DNA of 64,000 nt from Flaccisagitta enflata (GCA_965153355.1 OZ231126.1:89962001-90026000), one strand, 5' to 3'; positions 1 through 13,238 are shown, counted from the first letter of the stretch. Numbers and translations are program-made. Notes: generated by a model not told the origin, from the letters alone.

Positions 1-1280
1 TTTTTTGAAACTAATTTTTCTTATCATCATAAGCGAATTGCTGTATTATATGATAATTTTTTCGCGATTAGGGGTTTTACAATAAATACAACTTTATGGA
101 GGTGTCTCAAAACAATCCTGTCGCAATTTCCACTGACAACATGGTTCGCTCATTCTGAATGAAACTGATTTCGGAGATCTTCTTTTATTTTCTATATAAA
201 CGTCATATGCTGTTTCTTTGCTCATGGCGTCTCAGGGCGTGGTCGCAGAACAAAAATGAAAATAGATTTAAAATCAGCAGACCTTGGGGATTATGCAGAT
301 AGCTTACCTTACCTCACCTGGTTTGGTCATAATAACCTTATCTATAGAATATTATCATCTAAGCGATTAATCACTCAATTTCTTAGGGATAAAAATCAGC
401 CCCATTATCATATCAGCAAAATATGATAAAAAAATCATTCACTGAAACATTATTTTCAGGCCTGTATATTATTGAGTTTCGCCCCTACCCGGCGGGGGGG
501 GGGGAAATCAAAGGGTTTGGAGATGGGGAAGGGAAAAGAAGGAAGAAAAAAGAGAAAAAAGAAAATTTGGGGAAAGTATAACTTTTGGCAGTACCAAATC
601 ATGAAACTTGATTAGTAAAACACAATTTAAACTTTATGTACACTATTTCATTGCTTTATTGGGCAGAAAATCACAGATTTTGTAACGCGACACAATGCAT
701 TGCGGGGAAGAAAATCAAAGGCAGGGGGGGGGGGGAAATCAAAAGCCACTCAATCATATACACCCCTGATTATTTTCAAATACAAATTCTTTGGGACCCT
801 CTAAAACGCATAAAGGAAATTCAACCATCGTTTTTTTTTATCGCTCCTTGAAGGAGCTTGGCCAAGTTTCTTCCCATTTGTACATCGATTGGTCTGCCAG
901 GCAGTGCCAGCATTATCAGTTGTTAAGCGATTGTGATAGGACCATATTGTCGCATGGTCTTGGTTTTTAGGGTCTAGGCCCTAGAGGGCGTCGATGCAAG
1001 GTCTCGTTTTAGTACAGTCAGCTTTGAATGTTGGTTGTCCATGTCAATGTGTTTAAGAGAAAGTCTTTGTCTTAAAGGACCGGCGTTGGATGTTGTTCTC
1101 GTTTATCCGTGTTAGTCTTGGATGTTGTTCTCGTATAAGCGGCGCGGCATTTTGGTCTTGGTCTCGTTTGTGCCGAAGTTGAAGACAAGGCGTGGCCTTA
1201 ATGACGTCATAATTGCATCATAATGGCCTCGTGATGGTCTCCAAATTGCCATCGAAACCAACTGCTGACTTTCAACTTAT
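1..1280. other. No gene seen; AT-rich DNA with G-runs
   Basis: No convincing coding signal. The part at 200-330 (CATATGCTGTTTCTTTGCTC onward) is repeated with divergence at 7541-7670, so at least this part is a dispersed repeat. Poly-G stretches occur at 493-504 and 724-735. Confidence 0.5.
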
Positions 1281-1284
1281 CACG

Positions 1285-1480
1285 CCACGCTGCTGGCCTG
1301 CTGCAGGACGCGAAACGCTGCTTGACGCCACGCAATGCTGCTTCACGCCACGCAACGCTGCTTCACGCCACTCCACGCTGCTCCACGCAACGCCGTAACA
1401 TGTTACGTCAAGCCACGCCGCGCAACACTTCGCGCAATGCCACGTCACATCACGCTACTTAACGCTACGCCGAGGCCATA
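1285..1480. repeat. Short degenerate tandem repeat (about 20 bp)
   Basis: Irregular repeats of CACGCCACGCAACGCTGCTT and variants, at least six units. A similar but separate array of about 30 bp (CCACGCCACATCGAGCCTCA unit) follows at 1775-1880. Neither encodes a credible protein. Confidence 0.7.
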
Positions 1481-1911
1481 TTGCGGAATCATGATTAAGT
1501 CCAAATTTCAACACTAGCCTTGAAACCAGTTACTGACTTTCCACTTTTGATGCTACATGGTATCGCGAAGCCAGGCTTTTCTACACCTTGCCATGCGACG
1601 GGATCTTTGATTTATGATTACCCCGTGAAGGTCAAAATCAACTGCCGACTTTCATACTTTGTTTCTACAATACTCTTTTGTTACTACACTTCTTGTGTGG
1701 AATAAATGTCATGTATATTTTGATGACGCGTCTTGCCCGGCCTTGCAAACCCATACTCATGCCGCGTCAAGTCGCTACCACGCCCCATCGAGCCTCACTC
1801 TGACCGCGCCACGCCACATCGAGCCTCACCCTGACCGCGCCACGCCACATCGAGCCCTGACCGCGCCACGACACAGCCACGCAAAATAGTAACATGCTGT
1901 GACACGAATAA

Positions 1912-2061
1912 AAACAAGGCCGGATACACGGCAATCCAGCCGCGGACGGTTGGGCAGGAGCAGCAATGCGAGAACCGCTCTCAATTCAAAAATGATACGG
2001 ACGGACGGGCGGACGGACCACCGACACGGCAAGTTGTAGAGTCGCATGTCCGCGACTAGAA
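1912..2061 (+). mobile_element. HINE-like element, family A
   Basis: Starts AACAAGGCCGGATACACGGC, has CCGCGGACGGTTGGGCAGGA near the 5' end, a (GGAC)n core, and ends in the hairpin GTCGCATGTCCGCGAC followed by TAGAAA. The internal CGCGGAC matches the hairpin arm. It is a clear reference copy of the family found throughout the window. Confidence 0.75.
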
Positions 2062-2151
2062 ATTTGCTGACAACTGAACAAATATTTGGTGGTCAAGCTC
2101 CATTGGTGAAAACGATACGGTTTCTTAAAGAAAAAAGATCTGTCACAGAAA

Positions 2152-2443
<292 letters not shown>

Positions 2444-2664
2444 AACGTTGTTCATGTCTTTAATTCGTTTCCGTTTCACGTCAAGTTCTGAAGAAAGAAG
2501 ATGGCCTCTCGCGTTCCTGTGAAGACGTCATCTCTACTCAACGGACATCAATCTCTACAATAGACGGAGCAAATCGCTGCAATAGCGTAACACAGCAAAA
2601 GTGTAGGCGTATCACCGCGATGACAACAACAAAAAAGTGAGAATGAAGGCACATCATGCATCAT

Positions 2665-2836
2665 TGGGATGATGGGGTAATGGTGTGATGGGGTGATTGG
2701 GTGATGGGGTGATGGGGGGATGGGGTGATGGGGTGATGGGGTGATGGTGTGATGGGGTGATGGTGTGATGGTGTGATGGGGGTGATGGGGTGATGGGGTG
2801 ATGGGGTGATGGGGTCATGGGGTGATGGGGTGATGT
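2665..2836. repeat. 8-bp minisatellite GATGGGGT
   Basis: About 20 units of GATGGGGT with single-base variants. The flank at 2880-2935 is the reverse complement of 7915-7968, which borders the 23-bp array, so the two arrays sit in related elements. Confidence 0.9.
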
Positions 2837-2849
2837 CAGAAATGAAAGT

Positions 2850-2940
2850 GAGTTGCGACGTTACGGCGAAAGTGTAGACTGGGGGGCTTGTTCGGCACAC
2901 AATTTTTTCTAGGCATCGCAGTGACTCAGAATATCACCCA
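2850..2940 (-). mobile_element. Family D flank, copy 1
   Basis: Reads, on the minus strand, TGAGTCACTGCGATGCCTAG then a conserved block ending near CCCCCCAGTCTACAC. The same block occurs on the plus strand at 7918-7976 beside a different tandem array. No terminal repeats could be defined. Confidence 0.6.
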
Positions 2941-3886
2941 CTTTTCACAAATATCCTTCAGTTTCAAGGAAAATGACCTCAGATTAATTTCTAGCATTCC
3001 GCACCAAGGTGGTTGTTGTTGTTGGAATCCTGAAAAAACTGAAATGCGAATTTTTGTACTAAACTTTGATACAGCAATAGGAGGGATGTTCATCCGATCG
3101 TCACTTATTCTTGGCCTCACTGCCCCTGCCCAAGTACTTAATTTACCCTAAACATGGGGTATATTGCTGATCCTGCCCACAGTGCCCAATTTGAGATATG
3201 TTGGTTTAACTCACTCTTCCCACTCATCGGATGCATGATGGTGTTTTCTCCAAAACCAGGGCATTCTTTGTGCATTCTTGCATTCTTTGCATTCTTTAAG
3301 CGGCTGGACAGGAGCAGTGATATTTGACAGAATGAGGCACTTGGGCAGGGACAGTTACTTAGCTCTATTTCAAAAGTGACTTGCCATTCAACACACAGTT
3401 CCTGAAGCTCCTGGTACAGACAATCCCACAACATGACTTCTGACCTTAAATTACGCGATTGGATGTTGAAAGCCCCTCTCTACACGCAGAAGGTGTTGCC
3501 GAAACAAGAAACCAGGATAGAATTCTAATTCTCCAAATTAGATGAATTCTAGATCATATGGCGCTGGTCGCTACTGGGTGATCAGCCAAAATTGAGTAAA
3601 TGTATGATGCCATTACTCTTAAACAATAAGAATAAAACTGTTGGGGATAGTCTAGAATTGAAGAGAATTGGTGGAACGTTTGCTCATCTAAAAAGAAGTA
3701 GCCCCATAGAATTAAAGAAATAACCTTCTATGTTATATTTCAGTAAAAGTCAATTTGGAAAAGTGGTGCAATTTTGCGCAGAATCCTCGTCTAATGTCAA
3801 GTCAATTCTTTTTGAGTAGAGACATTTTAGCTAAGAAATTCAAAACTTGACTAAAAAACTCATCACTTTGGCACAAAAAGTTTTTT

Positions 3887-4030
3887 TAGTCGCGGACTCG
3901 TGACTCTAGAACTTGCTATGTCGATCTGTTGGTCTGTCTGTCGGTAACAAAAACAAATTGTGAGTGTTTTCTCGCTATTCTGCTCCTGCCCACCCGTCCG
4001 CGACTGGGGTGGAGTGCATTTGGCCTTGTT
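3887..4030 (-). mobile_element. HINE-like element, family A
   Basis: Minus-strand copy. The plus strand begins TAGTCGCGGACTCGTGACTC (hairpin end) and ends at GGCCTTG, with GTCCGCGACTGGGG as the matching internal motif. The first and last bases lie in T runs. Confidence 0.75.
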
Positions 4031-4102
4031 TTCATTTATTCCTTTTTTTACAGAATAGTTAAATTGAATATAGAAAAAAATGATTACATTATTACACATT
4101 TA

Positions 4103-4141
4103 GTGATGATGATGATGATGATGATGATGGTAATGATGATG
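4103..4141. repeat. (GAT)n microsatellite
   Basis: About 13 units of GAT/ATG with one interruption. Confidence 0.9.
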
Positions 4142-4479
4142 ACATACAAGTGATGCAACCCGACCACAATATTGTTGTGGTTGGGTGGGCTGTGGCATCC
4201 AACCCCCATCCACGCCAAAACTCGCCCCCCCCCACTCAGACTTAGTCCATAGGTCTGTAATTATTGAGTCAGAGAGTATCATAGGTCGCCCAAGAGCAAT
4301 ATGTGGTAAGCAATACCCTTTGCCCTGCTTTGCATGATTGTGAATTGGTGTGAGATAAAGCGTGGCAGCGGCCTCAAAAGGGACAAAGTCCTGTTGTACA
4401 CAGGGGGATATTTGTTTGTCCATCCATACCTCTGTCTGACTGTCTATCTCCTCTAGGCCCACTCAGGCCTGAAATTAGT

Positions 4480-5385
4480 CCTAAACGAATCAACATAAAC
4501 AAATTCTGAAAAAAACGCCTGAAAGAGTAGGTTATGGCATTTATTCATGCCAAATTTCAGCATTCTGTCTCACGTAGTTTAGCCTCAATCGCTTTTTGAA
4601 GTCAAACTATGAATCATCCAAAATAACTTTTTTTTAACTTTGTCAAAAGAAAAAAAGTGAACTACTTGTTTGTCAGTGTTTAACATCCAAGCAATGAGAA
4701 AAACATAGCAAAATCTATGGCCATTTTGAAGCTCTGCGAAAAATCTTTCAAATGAGACCTTGCTGGATATCCCAGCTCTATCCTTTTAGAAATGGCATTA
4801 GAATGAAGACTAGGTAGTCAAGAATGCGGAATTTTACAACGTGATTATCATGGGTTATCTTTATTCTAACATAAAAATCAAATGCATTGAGTCAAAAATT
4901 TGTTCTTGGTCCCATTTTAAAGAAAATTTGAAGCTCTTTAATTTGCTCATGGATAACAAGTTGCTAAGACAATCCTGTGCTGCATCATTGAAAAAAACAA
5001 AAAGACAAAAATTGTTCATTGGAAAAAATTCAAAATGATCATTTTTTTCAATCAGTGATTTTTTTCTTCAAACCTTTGCCATTTCTAAACAAATTAAGCT
5101 ATAATTACCAGCAATGTCGCGTTTGGAAGAATTTTTGCAGAGCTTTCAAACGGCCATGGATTTTCTATGGTTCAGGTCCTTGGATAAGCCAAAATTAGCA
5201 AAACAAAGTGTTTACCTTTTTTCTTTGCCATAGGAGTCGGAAGAAATTGATATCTTCACTTTGAATGTAAATTGAAGCTAAACTAATTGAGACGGAATGC
5301 TGAAATTTGGCATGAATAAATGCCATAACCTACTCTTTCAGGCGTTTTTTTCAGAATTTGATTATGTTAATTCGTTTAGGATTTA
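4480..5385. mobile_element. Large fold-back element inside an older family F element
   Basis: Arms begin TCCTAAACGAATCAACATAA at about 4480 and end with the complement (GTTAATTCGTTTAGGA, about 5381); homology of the arms runs over 100 bp (AACGCCTGAAAGAGTAGGTT). Sequences either side (4155-4250 and 5400-5545) are the left and right halves of a family F element, so this was inserted into it. No open frame of note. Confidence 0.7.
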
Positions 5386-5549
5386 TGTCGTCATCTTTTT
5401 CCCTCCCTACAACTGGCTTCGATGGAAGTCCAAAAGTCCCTTCCCCTATGCCGCAGCTCAGACATACACAAGAAGTATCTGGACAGACAGATGGACAGAC
5501 AGACAAAGCCTCTTATAGTGTTGCATTGCAGAAACTAAAAAAATGAAAA

Positions 5550-6430
5550 TAGTGTAAACAATAAGGTGGCAATCACGTGATCAGTGAAAACTACCTTAAA
5601 TCAAGGCCAAAAGAGAAAAAAAATTTGTTGGAAAAACAGTTCTTCATTGTATCAACAACCTTGGTGCGGAACATTAGAAATTAGATTGAGGTCATTTTCC
5701 TTGAAACTGAGGGATTTTTGTGAAGAATAGGTAGAAATGTAAACGAAAAAAAATTTTTTTCCCCAAACCCCTAATGACCGGTACGAGTCGATGCAGTATT
5801 GCAAGGGCTTTCATTTGATACCTCGTGACACAAACTTTCTCTTATATTATGTCCTTGCGACTGAAAATTCGAAAAATAACCCTATTGGATGTTTCTGCCC
5901 ACTTTTTTGCGATCACCTCCTTTCTTTTCTTGAGCTAATTAATGAACAAGATCTGCCAAAAAAGACGAAGCAATTTTTTTTAATCGGGTAAGAAGGGGTA
6001 TTGATCATTTTCATTAAAAAATGCATTGAACGGCATTGCCAAAACAAATACTGGGAGAAAGCCCTACTACAAAAAAACGCTAACTTCATTTGTTGAGCAT
6101 GTTTAATTTGGTGAAATAAAGAACAGTTAGTGTGTCATTCACAGTAACTAATACCAGTTTAACATATGCTTACTGTATTTGTCATAAATGTATATTCAAT
6201 ATTTTTTTTTGAAGTTTTTGCGCATAGACTCAGGGCATCTTTCAAGAGACAGAAGTTTTCTTACAAATTCCATGAATCGCCATTCGCTCCAATAGGAGAC
6301 AACATGAAAATTTGATAGATTCATGGAAGTGGCGACTTTGGCCATTGTAAAAAAGAAAAAATCTGAACAGTAATTGGGTCCGCGACAGAAGGGGGTTAAA
6401 GACCACACATTCCATCAGATCGCTATGACC
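5550..6430. other. No gene seen; AT-rich unique-looking DNA
   Basis: No coding, RNA or clear repeat feature supported. Confidence 0.4.
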
Positions 6431-6439
6431 AAAAAATCA

Positions 6440-7250
6440 CAAACCCTATAGAATATATATAAATCAGGTTCATATGCTGAGTCTTTCCATTTTGAGTCTC
6501 TATACCAAGTTTCAAGCAAATCGGTTGAAAAATGACAAAGTTATACCCGTTTTTAACTTTTGGGCTGGTGAGTTGGTTGGTTGGCAGGCTGGATAGGTGG
6601 TAGGCTGGTTTGACAGAATTCATAGTGTGCATATGTTGATTCCTCCATTTAGAGACTCTTTAGCAAGTTTTAATCAAATTGGTTGAAAAATATCAAAGTT
6701 AGGAAAGTTTTTCACTTTTGGGCCAGTAGGCTGGTTGGGTGGTAGGCTGGTTAGGCCGGTTAGCATGCTCAAATGCATATAAATCACATACATATGTTGA
6801 ATCCTTCCATTTAGAGACTCTACAGCAAATTTCAACCAAATCAGTTGAAAAATGCCAAAGATATACATGCTTTTCACTTTTAGGCTGGTAGGCTGGTTGG
6901 GTGGTAGGCTGGTTGGGTGGTTGGCTGGTTTGACAGGATAAATAGTGTGCATATGTTGAGTTCTTCTATTTAGAGACTCCATATTAAGTTTCAACCAAAT
7001 TGGTTGAAAAATGTCTGAGTTATCTAAGTTTTTCACTTTTAAGCCGGTAGGCTGGTTGGGTGGTAGGTCGGTTTGGCTGGTTAGCATACTTAAATGCATA
7101 TAAATCACATACATATGTTGAGTCCTTCCGTTTGGAGACCCCATACCAAATTTCAACCAAATTGGTTAAATGGCAGATTTATGCATGTTTTTCATTTTTA
7201 GGCTGGTAGGCTGGTTGGGCCGGTTGGGTTGGGGTTGGATCACTAATATC
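6440..7250. repeat. 159-bp satellite, five tandem copies
   Basis: The anchor CATATGTTGA recurs at about 6473, 6632, 6790, 6952 and 7111, a period near 159 bp. Each unit carries a GGCTGGTTGGGTGGTAGGCT block and an AAATTGGTTGAAAAATGxCAA block. Since 159 is a multiple of three, a minus-strand frame (6674-7156) stays open as a 53-residue repeat (LPPNQPT, KVKN, RTQHM motifs). I regard this as a satellite, but translation cannot be excluded. Confidence 0.85.
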
Positions 7251-7904
7251 AGATAGGATGTAAAGCGCCTTACCCTAGTACAACTTCCTACCAAATATGA
7301 ACCAAATCGGTCAAAACATAAAAAAGTTATCCATTTTTCAAAATGATCACGACAATGACAACGACAACGACAACAACACGACGACACCCACCCGCCTAGA
7401 ATTATAGTCCGCGTCGGAATGATATTCCGTAGCGGACAAAAAACGGGTAAAGACACACGCTAATAGATATCCAATAAATGGAACAAGCAAAATGTGCGAC
7501 ATTATTCTCTGCAACAATTTGCTCGTAGCTTTGGCAAAGTCATATGCTGTTTCTTTTTTTTCATGGCGTCTAAGGGCGTCGTCGTGGAATGAAAATGAAA
7601 ACAGATATGGAAGCACCAGGCTTTGGAGATATAAGGGCTGACTCAACTCGACTCAACACTGCCTGGTTGGGCCATGACAACCCTAACTTCTAAGCTATTT
7701 TAATTCTGATATTTTTAACTCAATTTTTTTGAACAAAAAAATTAACCCAAGGATCATTTTGGCTATGAATGACTAGAAAACACTTCGCTTGAACATAATT
7801 TAGCTTTTATTATCGCTTGGGCTCATATTCAAGCCATGTATAAAATCCCGAAACAGCCTTTTTTGCTCGTTTCTCTAGGGGACCAAGTGACGTTTACTTC
7901 TCTA

Positions 7905-8037
7905 GAATAGGTGACATTTTGAGTCACTGCGATGCCTAAGAAAAATTGCGTGCCGAGCAAGCTCCCCAGTGTAGACGTATCAGCGCGATGCCGTCATAAG
8001 AAAGCGAAACGCCGCAAAATGTGACGATGAAGGTGTA
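7905..8037 (+). mobile_element. Family D flank, copy 2
   Basis: AGGTGACATTTTGAGTCACT followed by the block GCGATGCCTAAGAAAAATTG is the reverse complement of 2880-2945. It runs straight into the 23-bp minisatellite. Confidence 0.6.
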
Positions 8038-10740
8038 GGCGCATCGCCCATGGAGTTGTAGGTGCATCGCCGATGGAGGTGTATGTGCAACGCCCATGGA
8101 GTTGTAGGTGCATCGCCAATGGAGGTGTAGGTGCATCACCGATGGAGGTGTAGGTGCATCGCCGATGGAGGTGTAGGTGCATCGCCGATGGAGGTGTAGG
8201 TGCATCGCCGATGGAGGTGTAGGTGCATCGCCGATGGAGGTGTAGGTGCATCGCCGATGGAGGTGTAGGTGCATCGCCCATGGAGTTGTAGGTGCATCGC
8301 CCATGGAGGTGTAGGTGCATCGCCGATGGAGGTGTAGGTGCATCGCCCATGGAGGTGTAGGTGCATCGCCAATGGAGGTGTAGGTGCATCGCCGATGGAG
8401 GTGTACGTGCATCGCCGATGGAGGTGTAGGTGCATCGCCGATGGAGGTGTAGGTGCATCACCGATGGAGGTGTAGGTGCATCGCCGATGGAGGTGTACGT
8501 GCATCGCCGATGGAGGTGTAGGTGCATCGCCGATGGAGGTGTAGGAGCATCGCCGATGGAGTTGTAGGTGCATCGCCGATGGAGGTGTAGGTGCATCGCC
8601 GATGGAGGTGTAGGTGCATCGCCGATGGAGGTGTAGGTGCATCGCCGATGGAGGTGTAGGTGCATCGCCGATGGAGGTGTACGTGCATCGCCGATGGAGG
8701 TGTAGGTGCATCGCCGATGGAGTTGTAGGTGCATCGCCGATGGAGGTGTAGGTGCATCGCCGATGGAGGTGTAGGTGCATCGCCGATGGAGGTGTAGGTG
8801 CATCGCCGATGGAGGTGTAGTGCATCGCCGATGGAGGTGTAGGTGCATCGCCGATGGAGGTGTACGTGCATCGCCGATGGAGGTGTAGGTGCATCGCCGA
8901 TGGAGGTGTAGGTGCATCGCCGATGGAGGTGTAGGTGCATCGCCGATGGAGGTGTAGGTGCATCGCCGATGGAGGTGTAGGTGCATCGCCGATGGAGGTG
9001 TAGGTGCATCGCCGATGGAGGTGTAGATGCATCGCCGATGGAGGTGTAGGTGCATCGCCGATGGAGGTGCAGGTGCATCGCCGATGGAGGTGTAGGTGCA
9101 TCGCCAATGGAGGTGTAGGTGCATCGCCGATGGAGGTGAAGGTGCATCGCCGATGGAGGTGTAGGTGCATCGCCGATGGAGGTGTAGGTGCATCGCCGAT
9201 GGAGGTGTAGGTGCATCGCCGATGGAGGTGTAGGTGCATCGCCGATGGAGGTGTAGGTGCATCGCCGATGGAGGTGTAGGTGCATCGCCGATGGAGGTGT
9301 AGGTGCATCACCGGTGCATCTGAAGGTGCATCGCCGATGGAGGTGTACGTGCATCGCCGATGGAGGTGTAGGTGCATCGCCGATGGAGGTGTACGTGCAT
9401 CGCCGATGGAGGTGTAGGTGCATCGCCGATGGAGGTGTAGGTGCATCGCCGATGGAGGTGTAGGTGCATCGCCGATGGAGGTGTACGTGCATCGCCGATG
9501 GAGGTGTACGTGCATCGCCGATGGAGGTGAAGGTGCATCGCCGATGGAGGTGTAGGTGCATCGCCGATGGAGGTGTAGGTGCATCGCCGATGGAGGTGTA
9601 GGTGCATCGCCGATGGAGGTGTAGGTGCATCGCCGATGGAGGTGTACGTGCATCGCCGATGGAGGTGTAGGTGCATCGCCGATGGAGGTGTAGGTGCATC
9701 GCCGATGGAGGTGTACGTGCATCGCCGATGGAGGTGTAGGTGCATCGCCGATGGAGGTGTAGGTGCATCGCCGATGGAGGTGTAGGTGCATCGCCGATGG
9801 AGGTGTAGGTGCATCGCCGATGGAGGTGTAGGTGCATCGCCGATGGAGGTGTAGGTGCATCGCTGATGGAGGTGTAGGTGCATCGCCGATGGAGGTGTAG
9901 GTGCATCGCCGATGGAGGTGTAGGTGCATCGCCGATGGAGGTGTAGGTGCATCGCCGATGGAGGTGTAGGTGCATCGCCGATGGAGGTGTAGGTGCATCG
10001 CCAATGGAGGTGTAGGTGCATCGCCGATGGAGGTGTAGGTGCATCGCCAATGGAGGTGTAGGTGCATCGCCAATGGAGGTGTAGGTGCATCGCCAATGGA
10101 GGTGTAAGTGCATCGCCGATGGAGGTGTAGATGCATCGCCGATGGAGGTGTAGGTGCATCGCCGATGGAGGTGTAGGTGCATCGCCGATGGAGGTGTAGG
10201 TGCATCGCCGATGGAGGTGTAGGTGCATCGCCGATGGAGGTGTACGTGCATCGCCGATGGAGGTGTACGTGCATCGCCGATGGAGGTGTAGGTGCATCGC
10301 CGATGGAGGTGTAGGTGCATCGCCGATGGAGGTGTAGGTGCATCGCCGATGGAGGTGTAGGTGCATCGCCGATGGAGGTGTAGGTGCATCGCCGATGGAG
10401 GTGAAGGTGCATCGCCGATGGAGGTGTAGGTGCATCGCCGATGGAGGTGTAGGTGCATCGCCGATGGAGGTGTAGGTGCATCGCCGATGGAGGTGTAGGT
10501 GCATCGCCGATGGAGGTGTAGGTGCATCGCCGATGGAGGTGTAGGTGCATCACCGATGGAGGTGTAGGTGCATCGCCGATGGAGGTGTAGGTGCATCGCC
10601 GATGGAGGTGTATGTGCATCGCCGATGGAGGTGTAGGTGTATCGCCGATGGAGGTGTAGGTGCATCGCCGATGGAGGTGTAGGTGCATCGCCGATGGAGG
10701 TGTAGGTGCATCGCCGATGGAGGTGTAGGTGCATCGCCGA
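8038..10740. repeat. 23-bp minisatellite, about 117 copies
   Basis: The unit is GTGCATCGCCGATGG followed by AGGTGTAG, 23 bp long. Common variants are AGG to ACG, CGA to CAA, and GAGG to GAGT, the last clustered at the left edge. Because 23 is not a multiple of three and the minus-strand unit has no stop in any frame, all three minus frames are open (up to 870 codons of MHLHLHRRCTYTSIGDAPTP). That follows from the repeat, not from coding selection. One unit is disturbed at 9308-9330 (CACCGGTGCATCTGAA). Confidence 0.95.
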
Positions 10741-10759
10741 CCGAACAAAATGCATATGC

Positions 10760-11930
10760 GCGACTTAAAGTTAAAGATGTGAAAAATTTAAGTAAGTAAA
10801 CAGACAAGCCAAAATATTAAGAATATCGAGATGGTATGACAAGTGGCACAATATCCCTCACTATACCCAAACTGAAAAATATGGAAGAGAGCCTTGTGAG
10901 CCCCCACTGCGCTGACTAGATGTTACGCGCTAGCCTTACAACAATAAATGTAATGTCATAGAAATGATCTCTATCAGAGAGATATGGCCCAAAATCATGT
11001 TTACAGATGGTCCATGAAAAAAAAATTAGCCCTGGAACCCCTGTAAATTAGCGCCGCCACCTGCCGCTTTTCCCATTATAAAACATCTATTAAATAAAAA
11101 TGTTTCCTGTACATTTTCTATGGGATATAAGGGCGTTGGCGGCGGTGATTTTTAGATGTCCCAGGACCAAATTTTTGTTGGGGTTTAACTGTATACATGA
11201 TTTTGAGTCATAGCCTTTTGATAGAGAACTTTCACTCTTAGTTTCCCATTTAGCAAAACTAACGCATATCGGACAAAAGAAGCTGATTCAAAAAGAAAAA
11301 AAAATTCTCTCATCAAACTGATTTGGCTAAGCTCTTGAAGCTTGAGAAATGAGAATGCCTTAAACGTCTTGTTAAGCCTGGGAAACCTCCCGGTCCCAAA
11401 AGCGCATTTCATGCTGTAAAAATAGGGGTATCACTGATAGTTAGTGTACGACAGGTGGGCAATCCAATCGACTCAACTTTTCAGGTAAGTTGCATTGGTG
11501 ATTGTGGCCTTGATCGAAGAAAATGTCGCAATTATTTCCTTAAAAAATGTGGAGTATGTCTACACGCATTCAAAGTTGCAAAAAAAGACGAAAATAGTTT
11601 TGCACTCCTGAATCTTTTTCTTTTATGTTCACTAAAGGGAAATACGCGCAGAATTTCTTTTTTCTAAAATCTTTATCTAATTTCTGAGGACAAAATGTTT
11701 TTTTACTGCCGCCCGACGAATTTTGGTATCGCGATGAACTGCGATAGTTCTGGAATGGCTCTTGGCCTTTACCAAAAATCGATAAGGGCAAATGATTGTT
11801 ACCTATTTAACCAAAATTCAACACATCACCCGAGGGCAACATTGTTAAGAAACCATACTCTTATAGAATAGAATCGAGGTCAAGCTTAATGCGTCCGCCA
11901 AGGTACTGAATAGTATAACAAGTGTCTGGC
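10760..11930. other. No gene seen
   Basis: AT-rich DNA without a recognisable coding, RNA or repeat feature. The GC-rich block at 11950-12090 is inverted-repeat-like but unassigned. Confidence 0.4.
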
Positions 11931-12382
11931 GTAGCACGATGGTAGATATCCAGCTCCCACAGCCCCTCCCTTCGGGCCCTTCCCGCATGTGTGACGCAGA
12001 GCCGGTAGCGGGACGGCGAACCCCTCCCCCCTCCCGACATGTTGCACGCAGTTGCGGAGGGGGGAGGGAGCGACACCTGCAGTTCAATGGTGAAAATGTC
12101 ACGACACTACTTTGTTATTCAAATGCAACTGAGACTCAACGCTCAGAGTCAGACAGACAAAGAGAAAGAGAAAGAGAAAAAGACTTTGATTTGCATCTTT
12201 TTTATGAGATTCAGTCTGAGGGTGAGAGGGCGGGGTAGGGGGAATACATGTATGTTCAAAGAAAAGGGAGGAAAGAATCTGATAAAAGAAAGAAAAAAAG
12301 AGGAATAAAGAAGGAAAGAATAAAGAGAGAGGGCAAGAAAAAAAAGAAGGTAAGTAGCTAGTAGGAAATCAAGAAGAAACAG

Positions 12383-12388
12383 AGGAAG

Positions 12389-12478
<90 letters not shown>

Positions 12479-12490
12479 AGGAAAGGAAGA
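12383..12490. repeat. (GAAA)n microsatellite
   Basis: About 105 bp of AAAG units in a purine-rich region. Confidence 0.95.
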
Positions 12491-12636
12491 AAGGTCACAG
12501 CTGAATGAATAGAGAGGTAGAAAGAATCATGTTAAAACAGAGAAAACGTAAAGACAGACAGAAAAACGGGCAAGCAGTCAGAGAGACAGATGTAGAAATG
12601 CTAAGTAACGGCCCCCTCATCAGACTCGTATATATA

Positions 12637-12918
12637 ACAAGCCCGACCTGGCAACGATGTGTCCGGGCTGTGTCTCAGCGTGTATTGATCATGTGTCATA
12701 TGTATGAAGAGACAGATTGACGAACAGACGGGTGAAAAGTCTCAAAACATGTTGGTTGATCATTTGTTTCAGTGTAGGATCTCACCGTGGCCAAAAACAG
12801 CCGAGAAACGCGGTTTTTGCACAGGCGTAACGGACGGACGAACGGACGGATGGACGGACGGACGGACGGACAGACAGACCCTCTTATTGAGATGCGTTCC
12901 TGACGGACGCATCTAAAA
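12637..12918 (+). mobile_element. HINE-like element, family B
   Basis: Starts AACAAGCCCGACCTGGCAAC, contains GATGTGTCCGGGCTGTGTCT, a (GGAC)n core, and ends in the hairpin GATGCGTTCCTGACGGACGC-ATC followed by TAAAAA. A second copy at 53206-53506 matches along its whole length outside the core. The internal GATGYGTCCG repeats the hairpin arm. Confidence 0.85.
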
Positions 12919-13056
12919 AGAGTGACGCAGTGGGTACGTAAAAAGAGTGTTCTAAAGCGCGAATACTTGCTGTTGAATGGATCGACGATTCTCCCTCTAT
13001 TCACTTTCTCTCCCTCCTCTTTCATTCTGCTTTTAACCAAGAATCACTAAAAAGGC

Positions 13057-13238
<182 letters not shown>

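Noticed and set aside
1912-2061. Family A as a classic SINE
   Set aside because: No tRNA, 7SL or 5S head was visible, and the covarying 5' motif plus terminal hairpin fits Helentron-type elements better; a SINE with a 3' hairpin is not fully excluded.
3138-3434. Minus-strand 98-codon frame
   Set aside because: No recognisable motif, no splice support and ordinary composition; not enough to call a gene.
8136-10748. 870-codon minus-strand frame as a giant repetitive protein gene
   Set aside because: It is explained by a 23-bp unit with no minus-strand stop in any frame; two other frames are equally open, and there is no splice or start context.
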